From an uncultured cyanobacterium (GTDB lineage Bacteria > Cyanobacteriota > Cyanobacteriia > Cyanobacteriales > Nostocaceae): a stretch of 64,000 nucleotides of DNA. Position numbers and translations under genes: made by a program. Location of the stretch: NCBI GenBank assembly GCA_903903925.1, contig CAIVAU010000108.1:1-64000 (forward strand), given 5' to 3'. How positions within the stretch are numbered: the first letter of the stretch is position 1; each line of letters starts with the position of its first letter. The notes under the pieces are model-generated. The model ran no database searches. It saw nothing but the letters and a program-made list of their open reading frames with translations, and was not told the DNA's origin. Shown piece by piece: positions 1 to 8,075 of this stretch.

Positions 1-1407
1 ATGGAGACCTTCGGTTCAACGGTGATTAACCTTTGGATTAACAAAGGATTAACGGCTTTGATTGTGGTGACGGCTTCTTACTGGATAACTCAGGTATTTA
101 CTCAAGTCATTGCCTACTATTTGAAGAAGCAATCCCAAAAAACTGAGGCAATGTGGGATGACGTTTTGATTCCCATCTTAGAAAGTGTGATCCCAATTAT
201 CGTCTACCTGTTTGGTGCATTCTTGTTCTTACAAACATTAGGCATTGATTTAACAGGACTGTGGGTAGCGCTAGGTGGTGCTACGTTCGTACTGGGTTTT
301 GCACTGAAGGATATTTTGTCCAACTTCTTCAGCGGCTTAGTGTTGTTGATAGATTCACCCTTTCAATTTGGCGATGTGGTCAGCTTGCCAGATGGCACAA
401 CTGCCATTATCAAAAAAGTTGGTATCCGGTTAACTAACTTGTCTCTGATCGATACCGATTGCGAATTGTTTATTCCGAACGGAATGCTGGAACGCCAAAA
501 TCTGATTAATCTCAGTCGTCCCGCACCGCACTACTATTATTCACTTCATCTACCCCTGAGGGCTGATATCCAGCCAGCTAGAGCGATCAAAATTATCAGA
601 GAAATTATCTTAGCGCATCCAGACACATTGGGGAATATTGATGAAAAGCTTCAACTGCTGGACATGTCTTATAAAGTCACAGATGGCTCTCCCGAATTAC
701 AAGAATACAAACAGTTGAAAAAAGCGCTTAGTCGAGAGCGTTTGTTGGCCGAAAGAAGTGTCAACAGACATCTAGAGACGATCCAGAAAAATTTGGCGGA
801 TTTGGTTGAGAAAATTCAAATTCTCGAAAAGGGTGGATTGGAAGTAGAAGAAGCCCGAAAAATTCAAAGTTATTACTTAGAAATTGTCAATTTTATGGGT
901 TTAGAGGTGGTCACAGAGCGCAAAGGGAAACAGCGTCAATCACGGCTAGAAGAATCGCTTGAGCAGGAAAATACACTCATTGGTTTAGTGAGAAACTGGT
1001 ATAAAATCTGGGCAAAAGATCCAAATTTGACAGAGGATGATCCTTATAGTTTACAGGAAGAATGGGAGAAAAAGATTGAACTGCTGAAGCTCAGAGTTAA
1101 TAAGTTATATCAGAAGATTTCTCAACCAAGGGTTGATGAACGGAAACTAGATGACTACACACTAGATTTAGTCAAATGGATGAATGAACGGTTCAAAACG
1201 ACTCAAACCTTGTGGCAAGCTCCAAAAGCTTGGACAGACAAAATAACGAGTGATGGGGTGGGAGGCTTAATGACAAACATGGACTATATGGTGAAATTCT
1301 ACGTTGACAATATTAAGCTAGAACGATGTCAGCGTGGCTATCGGGTCAAAAGTGAAGTGCAGGGAGAGCTGATTCGGCAGTTAAAACAGGCTTACATCTA
1401 TCGATAA
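1..1407 (+). CDS. MscS-family mechanosensitive channel, 5' end cut by window
   Basis: Small-conductance mechanosensitive ion channel protein of the inner membrane. Membrane segments lie at about residues 15-35 and 58-82. The MscS pore/beta core follows (GGATFVLGFALKDILSNFFSG, about 93-115, then the FGD segment and PNG at about 159-161). A long charged cytosolic tail of roughly 280 residues contains a coiled-coil-like stretch. The ATG at base 1 aligns with about residue 85-90 of the paralogue at 1465-3159, so the true start is probably upstream of the window. The gene faces that paralogue convergently. Family call is firm; gating stimulus and ion are unknown. Confidence 0.85.
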   Translation: METFGSTVINLWINKGLTALIVVTASYWITQVFTQVIAYYLKKQSQKTEAMWDDVLIPILESVIPIIVYLFGAFLFLQTLGIDLTGLWVALGGATFVLGFALKDILSNFFSGLVLLIDSPFQFGDVVSLPDGTTAIIKKVGIRLTNLSLIDTDCELFIPNGMLERQNLINLSRPAPHYYYSLHLPLRADIQPARAIKIIREIILAHPDTLGNIDEKLQLLDMSYKVTDGSPELQEYKQLKKALSRERLLAERSVNRHLETIQKNLADLVEKIQILEKGGLEVEEARKIQSYYLEIVNFMGLEVVTERKGKQRQSRLEESLEQENTLIGLVRNWYKIWAKDPNLTEDDPYSLQEEWEKKIELLKLRVNKLYQKISQPRVDERKLDDYTLDLVKWMNERFKTTQTLWQAPKAWTDKITSDGVGGLMTNMDYMVKFYVDNIKLERCQRGYRVKSEVQGELIRQLKQAYIYR

Positions 1408-1430
1408 ATATTAATGTCACGTGAATTCCT

Positions 1431-1464
1431 CCTTCTGCCTTCTGCCTTCGTACTTCTGCCTTCT
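1431..1464. repeat. CTTCTGC heptamer tandem repeat (short)
   Basis: Degenerate copies of a heptamer (CTTCTGC) fill the short gap between the two convergent MscS genes. The same unit recurs at 5097-5124, where it is translated. This is the short tandemly repeated repetitive (STRR) class known from cyanobacteria. Confidence 0.7.
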
Positions 1465-3159
1465 TTAATTAATGCCGATATCAACAACATTGCGATTGCG
1501 AATATCCTCTCCCTGTTCGTTCTCTCTAATGCCATGCCAATTTAAGTAGGTGTCTTTGAAATTGCGGAAGATTTCTTCATAAATTTGGCTTCTGACGCGA
1601 TCGCCCCGTTTCCCGTCTTCCAGTTTGATCTCATCCACAAAAAATGTGATATCCAATGCAATAGTGTAGTATGAAGCATCAATATGATTCATTCCAATCA
1701 TCCTGACTTGCGGGTCCTGCCATTTTTTCCGGGGTACTTTCAACTTCTCTTTGACCCACTTAATTAACTCTAAAACATAATCATCTAAGCGAGTTTCCTC
1801 AGCTTGTGGATTGGCAATTTTTTGAGCCAAGCGTTGGGCTCTTCGCTTTAACAAATTAATCTTTCGTTCCCATTCTTCAGAAATGGACGTTTCATCATCA
1901 TCCAGCAAATTAGGATCTCTAATCCAAATTCTATACCACTCCCTAATTGACTCAATCAGTCCCTCTTCATTATTTTCTTCAAAATTAAATACAGTACGGT
2001 TGTTATTGGTTTCCTCAACTATTTGGAAACCCATGAGTTCTAAGACTCCTTGATATTCCTGTTGGACATTTTCTATTTCCTCTGGCGTCATCCCTCCTTT
2101 CTCAGCGAACTGCATCGCCACAACCAAAGCTTCAAGGGCTGCTTCAATTTCCTCTAATTTCAAATTGACTTCCTGTTCAGCTAGTAACCGTAATTTCCCG
2201 ATTTCTTGTTGTTCTCTCAGATCATGGTCACTTTCTTCAGAATTATAGTATTCATCTATCACCTCCAATTTTATCTCCATATCTCCTAGGGTATCGGGAT
2301 GAGCTAATACAATTTCTTCTAGCAGTTTTTTGGATTCCTCGATCTCACATTCCGACGGTATTTCTATCGATATAGATTGGTAGTATAAAGAGGTAGGACG
2401 GCTCAAATTCGTAATTTTTTGACCCTGTAATACACTGTTAGGAACATAGACATCACAATGAGTACTAAATATATATAGCTGAGTCACCCTAATACCAATC
2501 CGGCGTAGCATTCCGATTGAACCATCTTCAAGCAGCAGAATATCTCCAAACCGAAAAGGAGTATCAATAAGTAAAACAATCCCACTAAAAAAATTAGCTA
2601 AAATATCTTGAAGTGCAAAACCAAGAACAAAAGTAGCACCGCCTAGCGTGACCCAAATTCCAGTCAAATCCACTCCAAAGGTGCTGATCACCAAAACTCC
2701 GCCAAGGATGAAAATCAGCACAGGCACAACAGCTGAAAGAATTGGCAGCAATACGTCATCCCACATGACTTCGCTTTGCTGAGTGTACTCTTTAAGGTAG
2801 TAAATAAAAACTTGAGTAAATAATTGGACAGACCAATAACTAATAACTACAATTATACAAGATACCAGGATGTGATCTATGACTGGAAGGATATGAACAG
2901 CAGCTAACTTCCAAAAAGTTATTTTCAGGCTGAGGATCGCGAAGATAATGAGGACGGGGGAGATGGAAACATTTAAGGTAACGATCGCCGTGTCTCGTTC
3001 AAATTGCCGAAAGATGGGGCGTAAAATATAAAACAAGAATACATACAATAGCCCAGTTAAGAGAGCCGTGAGCAGTAAACTGATGAAGATTAAACCCCCT
3101 ATATTCATTTTCTCGACTTGATGCCAGAGGTTTTCTAACATGGCAGTTGCTCCATTCAT
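1465..3159 (-). CDS. MscS-family mechanosensitive channel
   Basis: Full-length paralogue of the gene at 1-1407 (564 residues). It has an N-terminal membrane helix (about 22-45), further helices at about 65-120 and 140-165, and the MscS core GGATFVLGFALQDILANFFSG (about 173-193). The cytosolic C-terminal region of about 300 residues resembles that of the paralogue, including a conserved EEWERKINLLK segment. Met7 is an alternative start. The STAS gene lies just upstream in the same direction (27-base gap), so the two may be co-transcribed. The long tail is longer than in classical MscS and may be a sensor; that is inference. Confidence 0.88.
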   Translation of the reverse strand: MNGATAMLENLWHQVEKMNIGGLIFISLLLTALLTGLLYVFLFYILRPIFRQFERDTAIVTLNVSISPVLIIFAILSLKITFWKLAAVHILPVIDHILVSCIIVVISYWSVQLFTQVFIYYLKEYTQQSEVMWDDVLLPILSAVVPVLIFILGGVLVISTFGVDLTGIWVTLGGATFVLGFALQDILANFFSGIVLLIDTPFRFGDILLLEDGSIGMLRRIGIRVTQLYIFSTHCDVYVPNSVLQGQKITNLSRPTSLYYQSISIEIPSECEIEESKKLLEEIVLAHPDTLGDMEIKLEVIDEYYNSEESDHDLREQQEIGKLRLLAEQEVNLKLEEIEAALEALVVAMQFAEKGGMTPEEIENVQQEYQGVLELMGFQIVEETNNNRTVFNFEENNEEGLIESIREWYRIWIRDPNLLDDDETSISEEWERKINLLKRRAQRLAQKIANPQAEETRLDDYVLELIKWVKEKLKVPRKKWQDPQVRMIGMNHIDASYYTIALDITFFVDEIKLEDGKRGDRVRSQIYEEIFRNFKDTYLNWHGIRENEQGEDIRNRNVVDIGIN

Positions 3160-3186
3160 AGTAGTTACTCCATTTAATCAACCATC

Positions 3187-3540
3187 TTATTCCACTACCA
3201 ATTTTAACCCTGGAAGCAATCGCTCTAAGTTTTTCAAGGATTTACCTTGCCAAGGTGTTTTCTTTGAGCCTAAAACCAACAATTGAGTCCCCTTTTTTTT
3301 CCGCATTCCCAGCACAAACTTCGATAACATACTGATCCCCGCACTGTTGAGAAATGCCAATTCTTTCACGTTTAATGTTATGCTTGCGGTTTCTAAAGCA
3401 GCCACTCCATTGAGCAAATTCACAATTGGAGCATAATCTTTTGGTCCTCCTAGACTAATTTCTCCTTTAAAATAAACTGTTGCAGATGCTGGCTCGTATT
3501 GAACCTGATAGTCATTGCCTTTGACGTCTTGAGCGCTCAT
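3187..3540 (-). CDS. STAS-domain protein (anti-sigma-factor-antagonist type)
   Basis: A single STAS domain of 117 residues. The LNSAGIS motif around residues 64-70 contains the serine (Ser66 or Ser70) that is phosphorylated in SpoIIAA/RsbV-type partner-switch proteins. It lies directly downstream of a histidine-kinase-like ATPase gene (3595-4200) on the same strand, 54 bases apart, which is the usual kinase/antagonist pairing. It probably conveys an output by reversible phosphorylation; the target is not visible. Two MscS channels and a dead chemoreceptor flank the pair. Confidence 0.85.
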   Translation of the reverse strand: MSAQDVKGNDYQVQYEPASATVYFKGEISLGGPKDYAPIVNLLNGVAALETASITLNVKELAFLNSAGISMLSKFVLGMRKKKGTQLLVLGSKKTPWQGKSLKNLERLLPGLKLVVE

Positions 3541-3594
3541 AGATTATTGGTGCTTTTTTATTCTTCAGGTGTCCAAATCATTACTATTTATGAA

Positions 3595-4200
3595 TTATAC
3601 AACAACTTGAGCCATTGTCGTCAGAGTGATAACTTGTGGATAACTCGGATCAGATTCAAATTTCCAGCCTAATTTTGCCTCATAATCATTGATTATGGTC
3701 AGCAACCCTAAGCCAGAGGCTTCAGCCTCTTCGTCTGCGGCTGTTTTTTCAATCTGCTGAACATATAATTCCTGAGGATCGGCAGAGAGTAATTCCTGAA
3801 TCAAGGCTTGAAATTTCTCAACATTTTGAGTAGCCATCCGGTTCTTAGTGAAAATGACAGCAGTGATTTTCTCCATATCTTCCATAAAATGAATGCCAAA
3901 ATTAACTTGATAATTCTTAATTTCCTCGTTAAATTTCATCGCATTTTCTAAAAGTTCATTGCCGATATAACTTATAGCATTTTTGCTCAGGCTCAGACGA
4001 TTTTCATCAATTGGCAGAAAGCTTGAGAAATAATCAGCAACAAAATAGGCTGATAGGCGATTATTGCACCACTGTCGTTTCATTGGTCGAGAACTGGAAA
4101 TAAAACTCAGTTCTAAAGAATCATGTTCCAAGGGGAATTCCTCAATAAATTCTCCAAAAATTTGGTTCATATATGTTTGATGTAAGAATACAGGATTCAA
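3595..4200 (-). CDS. HATPase-like regulatory protein (DUF6272/Slr1861-like)
   Basis: 201 residues with a GHKL-type ATP-binding fold. The N-box reads NELLENAMKF (Asn81 to Phe90) and the G-box SGLGLL is at 162-167. Related cyanobacterial proteins are annotated as slr1861-family or DUF6272 proteins. The likely role is a switch kinase acting on the neighbouring STAS protein, by analogy with RsbW/SpoIIAB. Met11 is an alternative start. Its 5' end runs head to head with the chemoreceptor pseudogene at 4218. Confidence 0.75.
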   Translation of the reverse strand: MNPVFLHQTYMNQIFGEFIEEFPLEHDSLELSFISSSRPMKRQWCNNRLSAYFVADYFSSFLPIDENRLSLSKNAISYIGNELLENAMKFNEEIKNYQVNFGIHFMEDMEKITAVIFTKNRMATQNVEKFQALIQELLSADPQELYVQQIEKTAADEEAEASGLGLLTIINDYEAKLGWKFESDPSYPQVITLTTMAQVVV

Positions 4201-4217
4201 GTCGCTATTCTCACATT

Positions 4218-4746
4218 ATGATATATTTCGGCTTGAAAACTATGGAGCAAATTGCCCAGAAATCTCAAGCAACTGCATTAGCAGCCAATCATAGTCAAGC
4301 AGACTTGATGCAAATGTCACTTGCGATGCGTGAGTTAGCTGTAGCTACGACCTCGATCTCCTCCACACTAGGGATGATGAATGAAAAAGCCAATAATATT
4401 AACAGCGTTGTGACCACAATCACCAAAGTAGCCGACCAGACAAATTTACTCTCCCTTAACGCTTATGCAGTGGTTAAAAGGATTCCCAAAGCTTCAGTAG
4501 GAGGACGGGGTGCACACGCCCCGTCTGGCAGTGCAGAGTCTGACACCACGTTTTGAACAAGTAAGTCAGAGTATGGAGCAGCAATTTGAGGGTGCACAGC
4601 AGATCAGCAGCACGATCGCTCACTTCAATGAAACGTCCCAGCAAACAGTACAATCTCTACAGGAGAATAACAAAGCGCTTGAGCAACTAGATAACGCTGC
4701 ACAGGGATTACAGGGAGTTATTTGTCGATTTAAGGTGCAAAACTAA
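4218..4746 (+). pseudogene. Methyl-accepting chemotaxis protein remnant
   Basis: Two pieces of one chemoreceptor signalling domain are visible. The first (4218 to about 4467) encodes MEQIAQ...ATTSIS...VADQTNLLSLNA, which leads into the receptor hairpin tip. The second (about 4531-4746) encodes VQSLTPRFEQVSQSMEQ... through LQGVICRFKVQN, the usual C-terminus. About 90 residues expected between them are missing. The junction carries a small palindromic insert (4504-4525) and a stop at 4554-4556 in the first frame. The periplasmic and membrane part is also absent. It is non-functional as a receptor. Confidence 0.8.
4504..4525. repeat. Small GC-rich palindrome at the chemoreceptor deletion junction
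   Basis: A 7-bp perfect stem (GACGGGG / CCCCGTC) with an 8-base loop lies exactly where the chemoreceptor reading frame is broken. It resembles other GC-rich dispersed palindromes in this window (36704, 41404, 55968). Confidence 0.55.
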
Positions 4747-5072
4747 ACCAAACAAGTTAACTTTTTCTACTTTGTCAGCAAGCCCTAATTACCTGAAAAA
4801 AATATCAGACAACGTGTTAGCTAAGTGTAAACCAAGGGAACTATAAAACCATAGAGGTAATTCAGGTCTTAAGTTCTATATTCTGGAGCGATAGATCTAG
4901 ATATACTTTGGGCGGGATGGGAGTAGCTGATGTGGTTGAGCAAAGCTTGATGAATCTGTTACAAGGGAAGATTACCTGGCGTCAGCTTGAGCGTCCGGAA
5001 AACAACATCTTTGACTGGGATAAACAGCCACACAATATAAAAGCACTAAGATGGTCTTTGATTCGTGGGGGC
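4747..5072. other. Leader region upstream of the FHA gene
   Basis: About 325 bases between the chemoreceptor remnant and the preferred FHA start. The FHA frame is open upstream to a TTG at 4908 (ATG at 4917), so part may be coding. No clear RNA gene or promoter was recognised. The phrase AGATATACTTTG at 4899 recurs near 35182 and 36652. Confidence 0.4.
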
Positions 5073-8000
5073 ATGGATATCGACCAATTATCTTCCCTTC
5101 TGCCCTCTGCCTTCTGCCTTCTGCCTTTTTTCTTGACTCTTTGCTGTTTAAGCACAACCAAACCAGTCACCGCACAAATTTCTGCAGATCACGAACTTCC
5201 TCATGGACAAACGGTAGTTTTACCAGGAACGATCCCAAAACTTGATTTTGTCATTACAGGGGGAACACAAGTAGGTAGTAACCTCTTCCACAGCTTTGCA
5301 GAGTTCTCTATCCCCACAGGTGGTTCTGCCATTTTCCAAAACGACCCTGGTATTCAAAATATCATTAACCGCGTTACTGGTGGGTCGAAATCTAACATTG
5401 ACGGTTTAATTCAAGCCAACGGCAATGCTAACCTCTTTCTCATCAATCCCAATGGCGTTATCTTTGGTCCCAATGCCTCACTCAATATTGGTGGTTCGTT
5501 TACTGCCACTACTGCCAATAGCTTAAAGCTTTCTAATGGAGATGAGTTCAGCGCCACTCATCCCACCCCACCCTTACTCACTGTCAGTGTTCCCTTAGGT
5601 TTACAATTTGGTAGCAACCCTGCAGATATTCAAGTGGAGGGACTAGATTTATCCTCTCCTGGATCTTCTCAATTGAGAGTGCTGCCTTTTAAAACGTTAG
5701 CTCTAATTGGTGGGAATATTTCTGTAGTGGATCAGTTTTTAGTTGCTCCTGGCGGTCGGGTCGAGTTGGGTAGTGTAGGAGATTCTAGCTTTGTAAGCTT
5801 GACCCCAACTTCTCAGGGATTTGCTTTTGGGTATGCAGGTGTCCAAGAGTTGCAAACACTTCAGCTTGATGGATCTTTGGTAAGTGTCAGCGGTCCCGGT
5901 GGCGGAAATGTTCAGATTCAGGGTCAGACAGTCCAGTTGAATCAAACACAAGTTTTTGCCAATACAGCCCCCACTGGTACTCAAAGCGGTGGAGGAATTA
6001 CGATTCGAGGCAATCAACTCTTTCTAGATAATTCTACTGTTCAGACAATTACATTTGCTTCAGTCCAGGGTTCTGATATCACATTTGAAGCCGGAAAAGT
6101 GACAATCACTGGACCCAGCACAGTAGTTTCTGCGGAAACACAGGGTTCAGGCAAGGGTGGTAACTTAACTATTACCGCAGATGATGTGGAATTAGCTAAC
6201 CTCAGTCTATTGGGAACTCAAACTACAGGTACTGGTGCTACTGGAGATGTGACGATAGAAACTGACAAGTTGGGGGTTCGAGGTGGGGCACAGATAGCGG
6301 TAAATGTGCAAAATCAGGGATTTGGCGGTAATTTAAGGATCAACGCCAGAGATTCCATTGACCTGGTAGGAGAGGCAAATCTATTTGGAACGACATTTTC
6401 CAGCGGCTTGAGTGCTCAAACCAACGGCTCTGGTAAAGCTGGAGACGTAATCATTGAAACTGGAAAGTTAAGTGTTCAAGATGGAGCCAGGATCTCGGCT
6501 TCTACATTTGACAAAGGAGATGCTGGTAATGTGGTGATTAAGGCTACAGAAGCAGAACTGATTGGGACTCCAACTGCAAGTGAAGCCAGTGGTGTGTTTA
6601 GCCAAGTCGAGTCAGGAGCGACTGGTCAGGGGGGTAGCATTACATTTGCAACCAACAGTTTACGAATTCAAGGCGGCGCTCAGATATCAACTAGTACTTT
6701 TGGTGCAGGGAATGCTGGCAATATTTCTGTGGTTGCTCCTGACTGGGTGGAAGTGCAGGGAGACGGGACAAATACAAGCTTTAGTGGCTTATTTGCTCAG
6801 GTCGAGACTGGAGCTACAGGTAGAGGAGGAAATGTAAGAATAGACACTCGACAACTGACTCTCCAGGGTAAGCGGGCGCTACTGTCAGCGTCTACAGATG
6901 ATGTAGGTTTTGGGGGAGATGTCAATATTAACACCACAGAATTACTGCTGTCTGATGGGGCTCAAATTCAGGCAGCGACGAGGGGTATAGCACCCGGTGG
7001 AAAAGTAGAAGTAAATGCCCAGGATACAGTTCAACTTATTGGTACTTCTACTGACAATCAGTCCAATAGTGGCATATTTACTTCAACGCTAGGTCATGCA
7101 TCTGCTGGAAACTTAAGTATTAATACGGGGAATTTATTCATTCAGGATGGGGCTAGGGTTTCTGCTTCTACCTTTGGTGATGGCTCCGGAGGAAATGTCA
7201 CTGTCAATGCTTCTCGTGCTGTAAAGCTGATTGGCACTTCCCCTAATGGGCAATCAAGCAGTGGGTTATTTGTGCAAGCCACTGGATCTGGAAAAGCAGG
7301 TAATATTAATCTAACTGCCAATTCTCTATTGCTCGATCAGCGGGGAGAAATTTTGGCTGAATCTGCTGCCGATAATGGCGGTGAGATTGCACTGCAGGTA
7401 GCCAATATTCTACAAATACGCCACAATAGCTTGATTTCTGCTACGGCTGGGACTGCTAGTGGACAGGGAAATGGCGGCAATATCAATATCAATACCGCCT
7501 TCTTAGTTGCAGTTCCCTCAGAAAATAGTGATATTACTGCCAATGCTTTTAGAGGTCGGGGAGGAAACATTAACATCACAGCTCAGGGTGTCTTCGGAAT
7601 TGAGTTCCGCAAACAACAGACCTCTTTAAGTGATATTACTGCCAGTTCTACCTTTGGAGTTAATGGTGTTGTGGAAATCAACACACTTGATGTTGACCCG
7701 ACAAAAGGATTGGCTATCCTACCACAACAATTGACTGATGTTTCAAGCCTAATTACTCAGAGTTGCAAAGCCCAACCAGGAAGGGTTGCTAGTAGGTTCG
7801 TGGTTATTGGACGGGGTGGCTTGCCACCTAGTCCTGAGAGTATCTTCAGTAGCGATCCCGTGCTGCCAGATTTAGCGACAACTCCAATTTCCGCTCCGCC
7901 AAATCTAGCCAAAGCTACTGTTTCGCCCTTTGTGATTTCTCCTCCTACTGATGCCATCATAGAAGCTCAGGCAATAGTCGTGAATTCAAAAGGTGAAGTC

Positions 8001-8075
8001 TTTTTGACGGTAGAGGCACCTACAGTGACTCCCCATAATTCTTGGTTATCATCCAAAGATTGTCATGGAAGCTAA
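5073..8075 (+). CDS. FHA/TPS-domain secreted adhesin (two-partner secretion)
   Basis: Large exoprotein of about 1000 residues. After a hydrophobic signal segment ending TKPVTAQ comes the filamentous-haemagglutinin N-terminal (TPS) domain (GTQVGSNLFHSF, INRVTGG, LFLINPNGVIFGP). About 20 beta-helix-like repeats follow, of the type QDGARISASTF...GNAGN, then a Pro-rich C-terminus. It is presumably exported by a TpsB-type outer-membrane pore, which is not in this window. The start is uncertain: ATG 5073 gives a plausible signal peptide but an acidic N-terminus, while the frame is open to TTG 4908. Part of the hydrophobic core is encoded by a heptamer repeat (5097-5124). It overlaps the CHAT gene by 11 bases. 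Confidence 0.88.
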   Translation: MDIDQLSSLLPSAFCLLPFFLTLCCLSTTKPVTAQISADHELPHGQTVVLPGTIPKLDFVITGGTQVGSNLFHSFAEFSIPTGGSAIFQNDPGIQNIINRVTGGSKSNIDGLIQANGNANLFLINPNGVIFGPNASLNIGGSFTATTANSLKLSNGDEFSATHPTPPLLTVSVPLGLQFGSNPADIQVEGLDLSSPGSSQLRVLPFKTLALIGGNISVVDQFLVAPGGRVELGSVGDSSFVSLTPTSQGFAFGYAGVQELQTLQLDGSLVSVSGPGGGNVQIQGQTVQLNQTQVFANTAPTGTQSGGGITIRGNQLFLDNSTVQTITFASVQGSDITFEAGKVTITGPSTVVSAETQGSGKGGNLTITADDVELANLSLLGTQTTGTGATGDVTIETDKLGVRGGAQIAVNVQNQGFGGNLRINARDSIDLVGEANLFGTTFSSGLSAQTNGSGKAGDVIIETGKLSVQDGARISASTFDKGDAGNVVIKATEAELIGTPTASEASGVFSQVESGATGQGGSITFATNSLRIQGGAQISTSTFGAGNAGNISVVAPDWVEVQGDGTNTSFSGLFAQVETGATGRGGNVRIDTRQLTLQGKRALLSASTDDVGFGGDVNINTTELLLSDGAQIQAATRGIAPGGKVEVNAQDTVQLIGTSTDNQSNSGIFTSTLGHASAGNLSINTGNLFIQDGARVSASTFGDGSGGNVTVNASRAVKLIGTSPNGQSSSGLFVQATGSGKAGNINLTANSLLLDQRGEILAESAADNGGEIALQVANILQIRHNSLISATAGTASGQGNGGNININTAFLVAVPSENSDITANAFRGRGGNINITAQGVFGIEFRKQQTSLSDITASSTFGVNGVVEINTLDVDPTKGLAILPQQLTDVSSLITQSCKAQPGRVASRFVVIGRGGLPPSPESIFSSDPVLPDLATTPISAPPNLAKATVSPFVISPPTDAIIEAQAIVVNSKGEVFLTVEAPTVTPHNSWLSSKDCHGS
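5097..5124 (+). repeat. CTTCTGC heptamer repeat inside the FHA signal peptide
   Basis: Four consecutive heptamers (CTTCTGC, with one CCTCTGC variant), translated in frame as part of LPSAFCLLPF in the signal-peptide core. Three units equal seven codons, so gain or loss of three units keeps the frame. Confidence 0.75.

Noticed and set aside
5739-6017. Several frames antisense to or shifted within the FHA gene (also 6562-6837, 7337-7579, 7757-7960)
   Set aside because: They are shadows of a repetitive, long coding gene.
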